A stretch of DNA of 64,000 nucleotides from Spirosoma fluviale (GTDB taxonomy: Bacteria; Bacteroidota; Bacteroidia; Cytophagales; Cyclobacteriaceae), in NCBI GenBank assembly GCA_945868725.1, contig CAMBMU010000003.1, positions 1 to 64,000 on the forward strand, in the 5' to 3' direction. Under the pieces are notes generated by a model. It searched no databases and had not been told where the DNA came from. It worked only from the letters and a program-made list of their open reading frames with translations. The position numbers and the translations under genes were made by a program. Positions within the stretch are counted from its first letter, which is position 1, and each line of letters starts with the position of its first letter. This document shows positions 1-8,969 of this stretch, piece after piece.

Positions 1-1
1 A

Positions 2-127
2 GCCATCTTGATGGCAACCCACAATCACGAACTCCTCCGGAAATACCCCTACCGGGTGCTGAAATGTGAAAAAGGAAAGTTGCTAGACAGCACCATGGAC
101 GATATCTCTTTCGGCTCCACCTTTTAA
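2..127 (+). CDS. ftsE: Cell-division ATP-binding protein FtsE, C-terminal end only
   Basis: Only the last 41 residues are in the window; the gene enters from the left edge and stops at 125-127. The visible part has the ABC-ATPase H-loop (MATHNHE) followed by the short FtsE-type tail (RVLKCEKGKLLD). FtsE is the cytoplasmic ATPase that works with the membrane protein FtsX at the division site to control peptidoglycan hydrolases (family knowledge). The assignment rests on the tail alone, so another short ABC ATPase of the same class is possible. Confidence 0.7.
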   Translation, partial: AILMATHNHELLRKYPYRVLKCEKGKLLDSTMDDISFGSTF

Positions 128-140
128 AATTGACTTTGGA

Positions 141-396
141 TTTGTCAACGGTCCACAGTCCACGGACAATTCTGTTTAGCGCATGAAAAACGTGTTAAAA
201 TTTGGATTTTAAACTTTATACCAAACGAATCGGCTGTCGACAGTAGACTGTTAGCTGTTGACGATTTGTCAACCGTCAACGGTCCACGGACCACAATCAA
301 TTATGTTCAGCACATGAAAAAGGTGTTAAAATTTGGGTTCTAAGCTTTATACCAAACGAATCGGCTGTCGACAGTAGACTGTTAGCTGTTGACAGA
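141..396. repeat. Tandem pair of ~125-bp intergenic repeats
   Basis: Two near-identical units lie head to tail at 141-264 and 265-396. Each begins with TTTGTCAAC followed by a GTCCAC-rich stretch and ends with a shared block of about 50 bases containing CGAATCGGCTGTCGACAG and GACTGTTAGCTGTTGAC. The opening part (CAACGGTCCACAG) also occurs in the dispersed repeats near 22.6, 51.5 and 61.7 kb. The block fills most of the gap between the converging ftsE and TPR genes, and no ORF or clear terminator was found in it. Confidence 0.85.
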
Positions 397-432
397 TAAA
401 ATTCACAGACTGTTTTTTATTCTTTTTGGAGA

Positions 433-1143
433 TTAATTCGTCTTAACCAAATTTTCCTTAGCCTGGGTAAATGTAGGCTCAATTGCAAGGGCTTCATTGA
501 ATGCCGCCTTGGCTTCCACCTTTGAGTTTTGATCCAAATACACCAAGCCCTTCAAGTTGAGTGCCGCCGCTTTCATGTCCACCTGCTGAGTCTCTGCCTC
601 GGAGATAGCAAAACCAATTTTTTCATCCGCCTTAGCCACCTTCATGAGCATAGTCAAGGAATTCATTGCTTCGGCATACCGCTTCATGGAATACTGAAGG
701 TAGGCCGACTTATACAAACTAAAATTATCACCCGTCAAGAGGTGTAGGCTTTCATAATACGGAAGGGCACGATCAAAGGCTCCTAATTGCTCCAAGGAGT
801 ACGAAGCAATTTCCAAAGCACCTACATTCTTATCGTTGATTTTCAAAATATCCATGGCCACCAATGCTGCAGAAGCATTTTGGCCCTCTTCGAAATACAA
901 GCTACCCAAAGCTTCCATGTAGCGGAGATCTTCTGGATTTCTTGCCATCAGATCGTAAAGCTTTTGTTTAGCGATTGCCAAGTCGCTGTAGCGGAGTGCT
1001 GCCTGGTACACCATTTGATCCGACATATTCAAGGCACTTTTTACTTTAGGGTCAAACTTAGGGATAGAGTCCGCTGCTGTTTGAGCCATGGCTGTACCGA
1101 TGCTAAGCGTGAATAGGGAAACGAAAACTGCAATTTTCATCAT
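433..1143 (-). CDS. Periplasmic TPR-repeat protein
   Basis: A 236-residue protein with a clear signal peptide (about residues 1-20, ending AMAQ). The rest is helical with tetratricopeptide-like repeats: residues about 55-120, a FDRALPYYESLHLL unit near 125-140, and a good C-terminal TPR (LNLKGLVYLDQNSKVEAKAAFNEAL, split over residues about 194-220). TPRs usually mediate protein-protein contacts; the partner is unknown. It lies 14 bp downstream of the CCA-adding enzyme on the same strand and may be co-transcribed. Start at 1143 (Met-Met-Lys) or 1140. Confidence 0.75.
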   Translation of the reverse strand: MMKIAVFVSLFTLSIGTAMAQTAADSIPKFDPKVKSALNMSDQMVYQAALRYSDLAIAKQKLYDLMARNPEDLRYMEALGSLYFEEGQNASAALVAMDILKINDKNVGALEIASYSLEQLGAFDRALPYYESLHLLTGDNFSLYKSAYLQYSMKRYAEAMNSLTMLMKVAKADEKIGFAISEAETQQVDMKAAALNLKGLVYLDQNSKVEAKAAFNEALAIEPTFTQAKENLVKTN

Positions 1144-1157
1144 GACTGAACTAGTAT

Positions 1158-2582
1158 TTAAGGTTTTTGAATGGGGTAAAGTCCTTTTTCTTGGGCAATT
1201 TGAAGCATTAGATTTCGGGCTTCCTCCGGGTTATTTTGGATTCGACCCTCCAATATAGCTTCTTTGATTTCTTCTTTTATATCTCCAATGATTTTTGAAG
1301 GTGAAATCCCAAAGGTATCCATAATTTCCTCTCCACTCACTGGCGGCTGAAAATTACGAACCTGGTCTTTTTCTTCCACTTGTTTGAGCTTCTCCTCTAC
1401 CCGACCAAAGTTATCCAAGTACTTCTGAACCTTCTTGTCATTTTTGGAGGTAATATCTGCTCGACACAAGGCCATCAGATCATCAATATCATCCCCCGCA
1501 TCAAAAAGCAACCTCCGCAAGGCTGAGTCTGTCACCTCATCTTTTACCAAGGCAATAGGTCTTAAATGAAGTCGGACCAGCTTCTGTACATACTTCATCC
1601 GCTCATCCATGGGAAGTTTCAATCGCTTAAAAATCCCTGGCGTCATCCGTGCCCCTTTGTCTTCGTGCCCATGAAAGGTCCAGCCTACCTTTGGATGAAA
1701 TCGCTTGGTGGCAGGCTTGGCGATATCGTGAAGAATTGCCGCCCAGCGAAGCCATAGGTTATCTGAGGCTTGACAGAGGTTGTCCAATACTTGGAGCGTA
1801 TGGTAAAAATTGTCTTTATGCGATTTGTCGTCTACAGAATCAACCCCTTGGAGCTCGACCATTTCAGGAAAAAACTCATGCAAGAGCTTGGAGGCAAACA
1901 ACAGTTTGAATCCATAGGAAGGCTTTGGGGTTTGGATTATTTTATTGAGTTCATCAATGATCCGCTCCGCCGAAATGATTTGAAGTCGGGAAGCATTTGT
2001 GGATAATGCAAAAAAAGTTTCTGACTCGATATCAAAATTAAGTTGCGCGGCAAACCGCACCCCGCGCATCATGCGTAGCGGATCATCAGAGAATGTAATT
2101 CCTGGTTGTAAGGGGGTTTTTAACTGCTTGGACTTTAAATCTTTTATCCCATCAAATGGATCGATCAATTCTCCATAGTTATCCGAATTCAGGGATATAG
2201 CCATCGCATTAATCGTGAAATCTCTCCGCTCCAAATCTTCCTGGAGAGTACCGTCTTCCACGAGGGGTTTGCGCGATTCTTGCCGATATGATTCTTTTCG
2301 AGCACCTACAAACTCAAGCTCCCAGTCGTCTAACTTCAGCATGGCTGTCCCGAAATTTTTGAATACCGACAGGGGCACATGTACATCAAAGGTCTTCGCA
2401 ACTGCTTGTGCCAACTGAATCCCAGAACCCACGCAGGTAAAATCAATATCCTTGCTTGGTCGTCCCAGAATCAAGTCACGCACATAGCCTCCTACAACAT
2501 AGGTTTCAAGCCCTTCCTTAGCAGCCACTTTCGCAATACGGGCAAAAATGGAATGTTCATCTAGCCTATCCTTTAAGTTCAT
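1158..2582 (-). CDS. cca: CCA tRNA nucleotidyltransferase / poly(A) polymerase family protein with HD domain
   Basis: 474 residues. Nucleotidyltransferase head: GG at residues 31-32, catalytic DxD at 45/47 (KDIDF), RRDFTINAMA at 119-128, and the nucleotide-recognition motif DDPLRMMRGVRFA at 166-178. An HD domain follows (LHDIAKP, H285/D286). This architecture adds or repairs the CCA end of tRNAs in the cytoplasm. This fits the window: neither tRNA here encodes its own CCA. The start codon overlaps the stop of the upstream gene by 4 bp (ATGA), so the two are translationally coupled. Poly(A) polymerase activity cannot be excluded from sequence alone. Confidence 0.93.
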   Translation of the reverse strand: MNLKDRLDEHSIFARIAKVAAKEGLETYVVGGYVRDLILGRPSKDIDFTCVGSGIQLAQAVAKTFDVHVPLSVFKNFGTAMLKLDDWELEFVGARKESYRQESRKPLVEDGTLQEDLERRDFTINAMAISLNSDNYGELIDPFDGIKDLKSKQLKTPLQPGITFSDDPLRMMRGVRFAAQLNFDIESETFFALSTNASRLQIISAERIIDELNKIIQTPKPSYGFKLLFASKLLHEFFPEMVELQGVDSVDDKSHKDNFYHTLQVLDNLCQASDNLWLRWAAILHDIAKPATKRFHPKVGWTFHGHEDKGARMTPGIFKRLKLPMDERMKYVQKLVRLHLRPIALVKDEVTDSALRRLLFDAGDDIDDLMALCRADITSKNDKKVQKYLDNFGRVEEKLKQVEEKDQVRNFQPPVSGEEIMDTFGISPSKIIGDIKEEIKEAILEGRIQNNPEEARNLMLQIAQEKGLYPIQKP

Positions 2583-3052
2583 CCCTTCTGTATTTTTACT
2601 TCTCCTTCGGGACCTAAAAACAACTCTTTAGTTCCTGAGTGGAAAAGCGGGAATGGCAGACTAGTTTGTACCGCTGCCTCCTCTCCTGATTCTTCCCTAA
2701 AAAGTACGGGTTGGGCGATTTGAAACAAAAGTTTATTCCAGTTGGGCTCTCGAATCAAAGAAAAGCGAACCAATCCATTTACCACTGCCCCTTTGGGGAG
2801 CATGGGATTTGCTGGACTTTGATAGATCGTAGGCTTGGAAGCAAATTCGACAATATCCAACGAAACCTCAGAAAATGAAACGCATAGCGTTCGGATTTGA
2901 AACAAATCAAATAGCAGGTAAATTCCTCCTTCTACTTGTTCTTGCTCAGCAAGGGATCCTTTACGCAAGGAAAAAATCTTTCCGCTTCCTTCTTTGATGT
3001 AAACTTTCCCTTTTTCTTTAAGAAGAGTAAGAATGTTGGACTGATCTAGCAT
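2579..3052 (-). CDS. Conserved-looking protein of unknown function coupled to cca
   Basis: 157 residues, no signal peptide or membrane segment. The N-terminus is Lys/Gly-rich (LLKEKGKVYIKEGSGKIFSL) and the rest alternates beta-like hydrophobic stretches. I do not recognise a family. It is the first gene of a leftward operon with cca (4-bp ATGA overlap). A candidate -7 element (TATTTTTG, minus strand, 3064-3057) ends 4 bases before the ATG, so the mRNA could be almost leaderless. The coupling with cca hints at RNA metabolism, but that is inference only. Confidence 0.6.
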   Translation of the reverse strand: MLDQSNILTLLKEKGKVYIKEGSGKIFSLRKGSLAEQEQVEGGIYLLFDLFQIRTLCVSFSEVSLDIVEFASKPTIYQSPANPMLPKGAVVNGLVRFSLIREPNWNKLLFQIAQPVLFREESGEEAAVQTSLPFPLFHSGTKELFLGPEGEVKIQKG

Positions 3053-3056
3053 GCTG

Positions 3057-3064
3057 CAAAAATA
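3057..3064 (-). promoter_or_regulatory. Candidate promoter -7 element right before the cca-operon ATG
   Basis: The minus strand reads TATTTTTG, matching the Bacteroidota TAnnTTTG element, with the ATG 4 bases further on. No good TTTG was seen about 20 bp upstream, so support is partial. Confidence 0.35.
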
Positions 3065-3172
3065 AACAGATTATCTATCTAGACTACCATCCTAAAAAAT
3101 CATTCACAATTCCCTTGGAAACAAAAAGTAATGAGTACTCGATTATTGCCTCTACATACACCCAACTAGCAA

Positions 3173-3208
3173 CAAAAAAGGACAGCGATGGCTGTCCTTT
3201 TTTGTTTA
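3173..3208. terminator. Bidirectional intrinsic terminator
   Basis: Hairpin AAGGACAGC-gatg-GCTGTCCTT flanked by an A-run on the left and a T-run on the right. It sits just beyond the stop of the leftward HTH gene at 3223 and can stop transcription in either direction. Confidence 0.85.
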
Positions 3209-3222
3209 ATTTGCTTAGAGGA

Positions 3223-3627
3223 TTACCCTCTCAACCAGTTGATAAAAGTTTGGTAACCCACACCAATTTCGCGAGCGAAAGCTGCTTTGGTTTTTTTTCC
3301 AGCGGCTTCTACCTTCTTCCATTCTTCCATGATTTTTCCTTTTTCAATGTCAGAAAAAGATCTACGTTTCCCTTCAGACTTACCTGTAGAAGTTCCATTC
3401 AAGGAAGCAATCAACTCGTTTAGGTCTGCTAAGAATTTGTTTTCAGTAAGAAACAAACCTGCAGATTCTAATTTCTTAATTACTCCATCCCTCGGGTTTA
3501 CTGGTGTTACAGCGATTCCTCGTGACGCAGCTTCATGAAGGTCAATTTTTTTTCCTTCAGCGGTCACATACACAAATCCATCGGATTTTTTTAGATCTAC
3601 GATAGACTCTTTGATTAATTCTCTCAT
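3223..3627 (-). CDS. Small protein with C-terminal transposase-like helix-turn-helix
   Basis: 134 residues. The N-terminal half (1-75) is unfamiliar (LKKSDGFVYVTAEGKKIDLHEA). A Ser/Gly/Lys linker (TSTGKSEGKRRSF) follows. The C-terminus (about 88-134) reads as an HTH of the kind seen in IS3-type OrfA/terminase-small-subunit proteins: FSDIEKGKIMEEWKKVEAAG then FAREIGVGYQTFINWLRG. No catalytic transposase domain or inverted repeats are nearby. It is monocistronic, with its own terminator and a long AT-rich upstream region. A DNA-binding regulator or a domesticated OrfA-like protein are the main possibilities; target unknown. Confidence 0.6.
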   Translation of the reverse strand: MRELIKESIVDLKKSDGFVYVTAEGKKIDLHEAASRGIAVTPVNPRDGVIKKLESAGLFLTENKFLADLNELIASLNGTSTGKSEGKRRSFSDIEKGKIMEEWKKVEAAGKKTKAAFAREIGVGYQTFINWLRG

Positions 3628-4401
3628 GCTTTTGTTTATTTTTATAGTTTAAAAACGACTTGCAATTTAGTTCGAGAAAAGTATTATTCCAAAATGATTC
3701 ATATATTTTTTAACAAAAAAATAATGGAGAGTTCTTTTTTTTATCACTAACCATTTTTCAAATCCACAAAAAGTCTTTTTATTTCGATTAAACATAGATT
3801 TAAATAATAACCATGCATAAAAATGAAATTACTAAAAAAGAGAATAATCACTCCAACATTCATCAAAAAAAACGGAAATGAAGACGATTAGATCAATCAA
3901 CCGCACAATTTGAATGAGATTTATGTACTAAAGCAAGAATTGGATTAATACTTCTATAAAGAATACAAATAAATGATGTCTTACCAAACCACAACTACAA
4001 AAAATCATATTACTAGGAATAAAATTGAATCTATTCAGTTAGAAACACAAAAGGAATATCACCTAATTAACTGACTTTGATCATAAAAAGTCCCGTAAAC
4101 TATTCTTGTATTAAAGTGGGTTTTGAATTCTCAACTTAAAAAAAACTTAAAGTTGATACAAAGACTTTTTATTGTACAAGGGTAATGTAGAAAAAACACA
4201 AAACCCATCAAGTTGTTAGCAGCTAGATTCCGAGTAATTGCTTTCTGATTTTTAGTTCAGATTTTTTTAAGTTTTTCTGAAAGGCGGGGCAATTTCTTTT
4301 CCTGAAAAATTCCAACAAGGTTATAAAGACCTATTCATGAAATTTTTCTACCTTTATACCCCATAAGAATTCAACTTATTTCTATCCCTCCACAGCTTCT
4401 T
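3628..4401. other. AT-rich gene-free gap before pyrG
   Basis: About 770 bases, visibly more AT-rich than the flanks, with no ORF of credible length on either strand. It must carry the promoters of the leftward HTH gene and the rightward pyrG. A TACCTTTA box at 4349-4356 resembles the -7 element for pyrG but lacks a convincing upstream TTTG. I saw no RNA gene or repeat. Confidence 0.6.
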
Positions 4402-6021
4402 ATGGCCTCAAAAACAAAGTACATTTTTATCACTGGAGGAGTTACTTCTTCCTTAGGAAAAGGCATAATCGCCGCATCATTGGGCAAATTGCTTCAATCC
4501 AGAGGACTAAGTGTCACCATTCAAAAATTTGACCCCTACCTAAATATTGATCCAGGTACTTTGAATCCTTACGAGCACGGAGAATGCTATGTAACTGAGG
4601 ATGGAGCGGAAACAGACCTTGACCTGGGGCATTACGAACGATTTTTAAACGTAGAAACCTCCCAAAGCAATAACATCACCACCGGCAGGATCTACAACAA
4701 TGTCATCACTAAAGAGCGTAAAGGTGAATTTCTCGGTAAAACAGTTCAGGTAATCCCACACATCACCGATGAGATCAAAAGCAACTTCTACAAGCTTGGG
4801 CAAGATGGAAAATACGATGTAGTCATCACAGAGATTGGAGGTTGCGTTGGAGATATAGAGTCCTTACCCTTTATTGAAGCGGTAAGACAAGCCCGATGGG
4901 ATTTAGGTCCTGGGAATTTTCTAGTAGTACACCTTACGCTCATTCCCTACCTGAAAGCCGCGAAGGAACTGAAAACCAAACCCACGCAGCACTCCGTAAA
5001 GCAACTCCTTGAAGCAGGTATTCAACCTGATATATTAGTTTGCCGCACCGAGTACCCTTTACCTGCTGATGTCAAACGAAAACTAGCCTTGTTTTGCAAT
5101 GTGCAGTTGGACAGCGTCATCGAAGCCATGGATGCCGAGTCCATTTACGACGTGCCACTTTTGATGAAAAAAGAGAAGCTTGACGAACGAGTACTTTCCA
5201 AACTCAATTTAAAGCCTAAGTCAAAGTTAGACTTGAAAGACTGGAAAGGCTTTTTAGGCAGATTGAAAAACCCAACAGCAGAGGTAACCATAGGACTAAT
5301 AGGTAAATATGTTTCGCTTCCCGATGCCTACAAATCCATCATAGAGTCATTTATACATGCAAGTGCCGCAGCTGAATGCAAGGTCAACCTGATCCTGCTA
5401 TCTTCTGAGGAAATAAATAATGGAAATTACAGTGCCAAACTAAAATTGTTGGACGGCATAGTAGTTGCCCCAGGGTTTGGTGAGCGAGGATTTGAAGGTA
5501 AAATCGCCACTGTAAAGTATGCTCGGGAAAACCAGATTCCCTACTTCGGTATCTGCCTAGGAATGCAAGTTGCCGTGATTGAATTTGCAAGAAATGTGCT
5601 CAAACTTGAGCATGCCAATTCCACCGAAATGGATCCAAACACCCCTCATCCTGTCATTGCCCTGATGGAAGAACAAAAGAAAATTGACCAAATGGGAGGA
5701 ACTATGCGTCTGGGTTCGTATGCTTGTGATCTCAAAAAAGGCAGCAAGTCAGCTTTGGCCTACGGGAAAACAAAAATTCAAGAGCGCCATAGACACCGCT
5801 ATGAATTCAACAACGTATACCTCGAACAAATCGAATCCAAAGGCATGGTGGCCACAGGGAAAAATCCTAAAACTGGATTGGTAGAAATTATTGAACTTAA
5901 AAACCATCCTTGGTTTGTAGGCGTGCAATTTCATCCTGAGTACAAAAGCACTGTTTTGAAACCACAACCCTTGTTTGTGGAATTTATTCAAGCAGCACTC
6001 GATAAAAAAAATAACAAATAA
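4402..6021 (+). CDS. pyrG: CTP synthase
   Basis: 539 residues, the normal length. It makes CTP from UTP, ATP and glutamine in the cytoplasm. The N-terminal synthetase domain opens with the P-loop region [14 protein letters not shown] and continues with [17 protein letters not shown]. The C-terminal glutamine amidotransferase domain carries the nucleophile loop FGICLGMQ (Cys385) and the His/Glu pair in FHPEYKS near residue 515. It is followed after 32 bp by yidC on the same strand, with the shared terminator only after yidC, so the two are probably one transcript. Confidence 0.97.
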   Translation: MASKTKYIFITGGVTSSLGKGIIAASLGKLLQSRGLSVTIQKFDPYLNIDPGTLNPYEHGECYVTEDGAETDLDLGHYERFLNVETSQSNNITTGRIYNNVITKERKGEFLGKTVQVIPHITDEIKSNFYKLGQDGKYDVVITEIGGCVGDIESLPFIEAVRQARWDLGPGNFLVVHLTLIPYLKAAKELKTKPTQHSVKQLLEAGIQPDILVCRTEYPLPADVKRKLALFCNVQLDSVIEAMDAESIYDVPLLMKKEKLDERVLSKLNLKPKSKLDLKDWKGFLGRLKNPTAEVTIGLIGKYVSLPDAYKSIIESFIHASAAAECKVNLILLSSEEINNGNYSAKLKLLDGIVVAPGFGERGFEGKIATVKYARENQIPYFGICLGMQVAVIEFARNVLKLEHANSTEMDPNTPHPVIALMEEQKKIDQMGGTMRLGSYACDLKKGSKSALAYGKTKIQERHRHRYEFNNVYLEQIESKGMVATGKNPKTGLVEIIELKNHPWFVGVQFHPEYKSTVLKPQPLFVEFIQAALDKKNNK

Positions 6022-6053
6022 CTAGAGCTTAAGCCCAGCCTTCTTCAACTAAC

Positions 6054-7850
6054 ATGGATAAAAATCAAGCAACAGGTTTGATCCTTTTTGCAGCGGTCAT
6101 TCTCACCTACTCGATATTTTTTGCGACTAGCCCAGAAATTCCGCCTGTAGAAACCGCCACTTCTGCCGATTCGACCACCACCACAACAGCTATAGCAGCC
6201 GTCACCTTGCCCACAGCAGGAATTCCAGACAGCTTACTCGACCTAGAGCGTCAACGTAAATTTGGTGATCTCGCTCCCTTCACACTTGGTGAGGAAGAGC
6301 CCCTCATCCTAGAGAATGAGGTAGTCAAAATCACCCTCTCCAACAAAGGAGGAAGCATCAAAGAGGTTCTTCTTAAAAATTATACCAGCTGGAAAAACGA
6401 ACCTCTTTACCTACTGGATAGTGCTCAAACTAGCATAAACTACTCCATTGACACCCGTTTAGGACCTGTAAACCTGAATGACTTGTATTTTGTGCCGGCG
6501 TTAAGTTCACAGGATATTGAAGGGGTAAAACAACAAACGGTAACTTTTACTGCTAGCAGCCCAGCAGGACAATTAATTCAAAAATACACGCTCAAAGAAG
6601 GTGAATACACCTTAGCAAAGAGTTTTGAATTCCAAGGGCTCCAAGGAATACTAACCGCAAAAGCAATCCAAATTGACTGGAAAGACGAAATCAAATCCCA
6701 AGAAAAAGACCTTGCGGAATCCAGAAGAAAAACACAAGTAAATTATTACCTGGCTGAAGGTAGCTATGAAAATCTTGGGCTTAGTGATGATCCTGAAGAA
6801 GCGAAAGTGGCTGAACCCGTAAAATGGATCGCCTTCTCCCAACGTTTTTTTACTGCCGGAATCATTGCAGATTCTGTATTCCAAGAGGTACAAGTGAGTC
6901 AAAGCACTCCAACAGATTCCTCTCTTGTACGCTCCATGAACGCAAGCTTTGCCTTGCCCATCTTAGACGGTCAGGCAAACCTCAGCTATTATTTTGGTCC
7001 AGATCAATACAAAACCCTAAAAGCCATAACCCCTGGATTTGAGGAAAATGTGGACATGGGCTACTTTTTTGTGAGCTGGGTAAATAAATACATTGTTGTA
7101 CACCTGTTCGAATTCCTAGAAAAGTACTTTGATAGCTATGGGATTATTATCATCCTGATCGTACTCCTAATCAAATTAGCATTATCCCCGCTAACCTATA
7201 AATCCTATATCGGGATGGCAAAAATGCGGGTCATAAAACCCGAGATTGATGAGTTGAAAGAAAAGTATGGAGACGATGCCACCAAAATGCAACAGGAGCA
7301 AATGAAGCTCTTCTCTCAATTAGGAGTGAGCCCTTTATCTGGCTGTCTTCCCTTATTGTTGCAGATGCCATTCTTATTTGCCATGTTCTTCTTCTTCCCC
7401 AATGCGATCGAACTGAGACAGGAATCCTTCTGGTGGGCAGAAGATCTTTCTACTTATGATGAATTCATCAAGCTCCCGTTCACCATCCCTTTTTATGGAG
7501 CTCACGTAAGTTTGTTTACCCTTTTGATGACGATTTCTCAAGTGCTATACGCACATTTCAATAACCAGTTGACTACCGCAACAGGCCCTATGAAAAACTT
7601 GGGCTACATCATGCCGGTGATGTTTATGTTTGTCCTAAACTCTTACCCTGCAGGACTTAGTTTCTACTACTTTGTGTCCAACATATTTACATTTGGGCAG
7701 CAGGCCTTGATTAAACTATTTGTTGATGATGCTAAAATCCGTCAAAAAGTGGAAGAAAATAAAGTGAAGAATGTAGACAAGAAAAAGTCAAAATTCCAAC
7801 AACGGCTAGAAGATGCAATGAAAGTTGCAGATGCAAACAAGAAAAAATAA
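6054..7850 (+). CDS. yidC: Membrane protein insertase YidC
   Basis: 598 residues. An N-terminal membrane anchor (about 8-24) is followed by a Thr/Ala-rich linker, a large periplasmic beta domain (about 75-345), then the conserved insertase core. The core has YFDSYGIIIILIVLL and LSPLTYKSYIGMAKM, a cytoplasmic coiled hairpin (KPEIDELKEKYGDDATKMQQEQ), and GVSPLSGCLPLLLQMPFLFAMF. The tail is Lys-rich (KKKSKFQQRLEDAM), as expected for a ribosome-contacting C-terminus. YidC inserts and folds inner-membrane proteins with or without SecYEG. It is downstream of pyrG and ends directly in a strong terminator. Confidence 0.97.
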   Translation: MDKNQATGLILFAAVILTYSIFFATSPEIPPVETATSADSTTTTTAIAAVTLPTAGIPDSLLDLERQRKFGDLAPFTLGEEEPLILENEVVKITLSNKGGSIKEVLLKNYTSWKNEPLYLLDSAQTSINYSIDTRLGPVNLNDLYFVPALSSQDIEGVKQQTVTFTASSPAGQLIQKYTLKEGEYTLAKSFEFQGLQGILTAKAIQIDWKDEIKSQEKDLAESRRKTQVNYYLAEGSYENLGLSDDPEEAKVAEPVKWIAFSQRFFTAGIIADSVFQEVQVSQSTPTDSSLVRSMNASFALPILDGQANLSYYFGPDQYKTLKAITPGFEENVDMGYFFVSWVNKYIVVHLFEFLEKYFDSYGIIIILIVLLIKLALSPLTYKSYIGMAKMRVIKPEIDELKEKYGDDATKMQQEQMKLFSQLGVSPLSGCLPLLLQMPFLFAMFFFFPNAIELRQESFWWAEDLSTYDEFIKLPFTIPFYGAHVSLFTLLMTISQVLYAHFNNQLTTATGPMKNLGYIMPVMFMFVLNSYPAGLSFYYFVSNIFTFGQQALIKLFVDDAKIRQKVEENKVKNVDKKKSKFQQRLEDAMKVADANKKK

Positions 7851-7884
7851 AAAAAGGGGGCACATCATCTGCCCCCTTTTTTTA
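7850..7884 (+). terminator. Intrinsic terminator of pyrG-yidC
   Basis: Hairpin GGGGGCA-catcatc-TGCCCCC followed by a run of T; the preceding A-run could make it work in both directions. Confidence 0.9.
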
Positions 7885-8186
7885 TCCCTTGCAAGTGCTG
7901 CTTCACTAAGCATTCTATAGCTGAAGGTTTAGTTGAATGGTTTAAACGTGTACGCTTATTCAGCTATTGTCCAAAACTAAGGGTTGCTAGTTAAAAGAAT
8001 ATGCTGTGGGCCTGGAAAGGTCAACTGCCGACTAGTTGCTGTATCCGAGTTTATGCTATTTGACTTAGCATTTGTGGATAATCACCTTATTTTTTGTTAG
8101 AAACCTTGCAAAAAAAGGAGAGCCCTGCCAAAAATGGACCTTAATTTGCTTAATATTGATTTCTAAATTCCGGTAACGAACACACC
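7885..8186. other. Gap before parA
   Basis: About 300 bases with no ORF. It must contain the promoter of the parA operon, but I could not place a convincing TTTG/TAnnTTTG pair. No parS-like GTTTCACGTGAAAC sequence is present here. Confidence 0.5.
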
Positions 8187-8969
8187 ATGGGAAAAATTAT
8201 TGCCATTGCGAGCCAAAAAGGTGGAGTTGGAAAAACTACCACAGCAATGAATTTGGCTGCAAGTCTCGCTGTTTTAGAATTCAAAACCTTAGTTATTGAT
8301 GCTGACCCCCAAGCAAATACAACTTCAGGTCTTGGCCATAATCCCAAATCAATAGAAACTAGTATATACGAGTGTATGGTAGATGGTGTGGATATCCAAT
8401 CCATTATCCTACCCACCAACTTGGAACATTTATCTCTGGTTCCTTCTCATATTGACTTGGTAGGTGCTGAAGTGGAAATGATCAATGTAGACAACCGAGA
8501 AGAAAAGATGAAAGAAGTGATCTCATCGTTGAAGGATCAATACGATTTCATCATCATTGACTGCTCTCCTTCCCTTGGTTTGATCACCATCAATGCATTA
8601 ACTGCTGCAAACTCAGTAATTATCCCAGTTCAATGCGAATATTTTGCATTGGAAGGTTTAGGAAAGCTATTAAATACCATCAAGATTATACAAACACGAC
8701 TTAATCCAGATCTTGGTATAGAAGGAATTTTATTGACCATGTACGATGTCCGTCTTCGCCTTTCCAACCAAGTAGTAGAGGAGGTTCGAACTCACTTTAA
8801 GAATATGGTATTCGAAACTATTATTCCTCGAAATGTCCGACTTTCCGAGTCCCCAAGCTTTGGACTACCAGCAGTTTCCTTCGATGCTGATGGAAAAGGT
8901 ACCATCGCCTACCTCAATTTGGCAGGGGAGGTTGTACAACGAAATGGACTCCAAAAATCAAAGAATTGA
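8187..8969 (+). CDS. parA: Chromosome-partitioning ATPase ParA/Soj
   Basis: 260 residues. A deviant Walker A motif lies near the N-terminus (SQKGGVGKTTT, residues 9-19), with VIDADPQANTTSGLG (A' motif) and FIIIDCSPSLGLIT (Walker B). ParA dimerises on nucleoid DNA with ATP and is released by ParB, moving parS-bound origins apart. parB follows with a 4-bp ATGA overlap. The five-gene order parA-parB-DUF5683-dapB-lepB, with gaps of -4 to +15 bp, indicates one operon. Confidence 0.96.
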   Translation: MGKIIAIASQKGGVGKTTTAMNLAASLAVLEFKTLVIDADPQANTTSGLGHNPKSIETSIYECMVDGVDIQSIILPTNLEHLSLVPSHIDLVGAEVEMINVDNREEKMKEVISSLKDQYDFIIIDCSPSLGLITINALTAANSVIIPVQCEYFALEGLGKLLNTIKIIQTRLNPDLGIEGILLTMYDVRLRLSNQVVEEVRTHFKNMVFETIIPRNVRLSESPSFGLPAVSFDADGKGTIAYLNLAGEVVQRNGLQKSKN

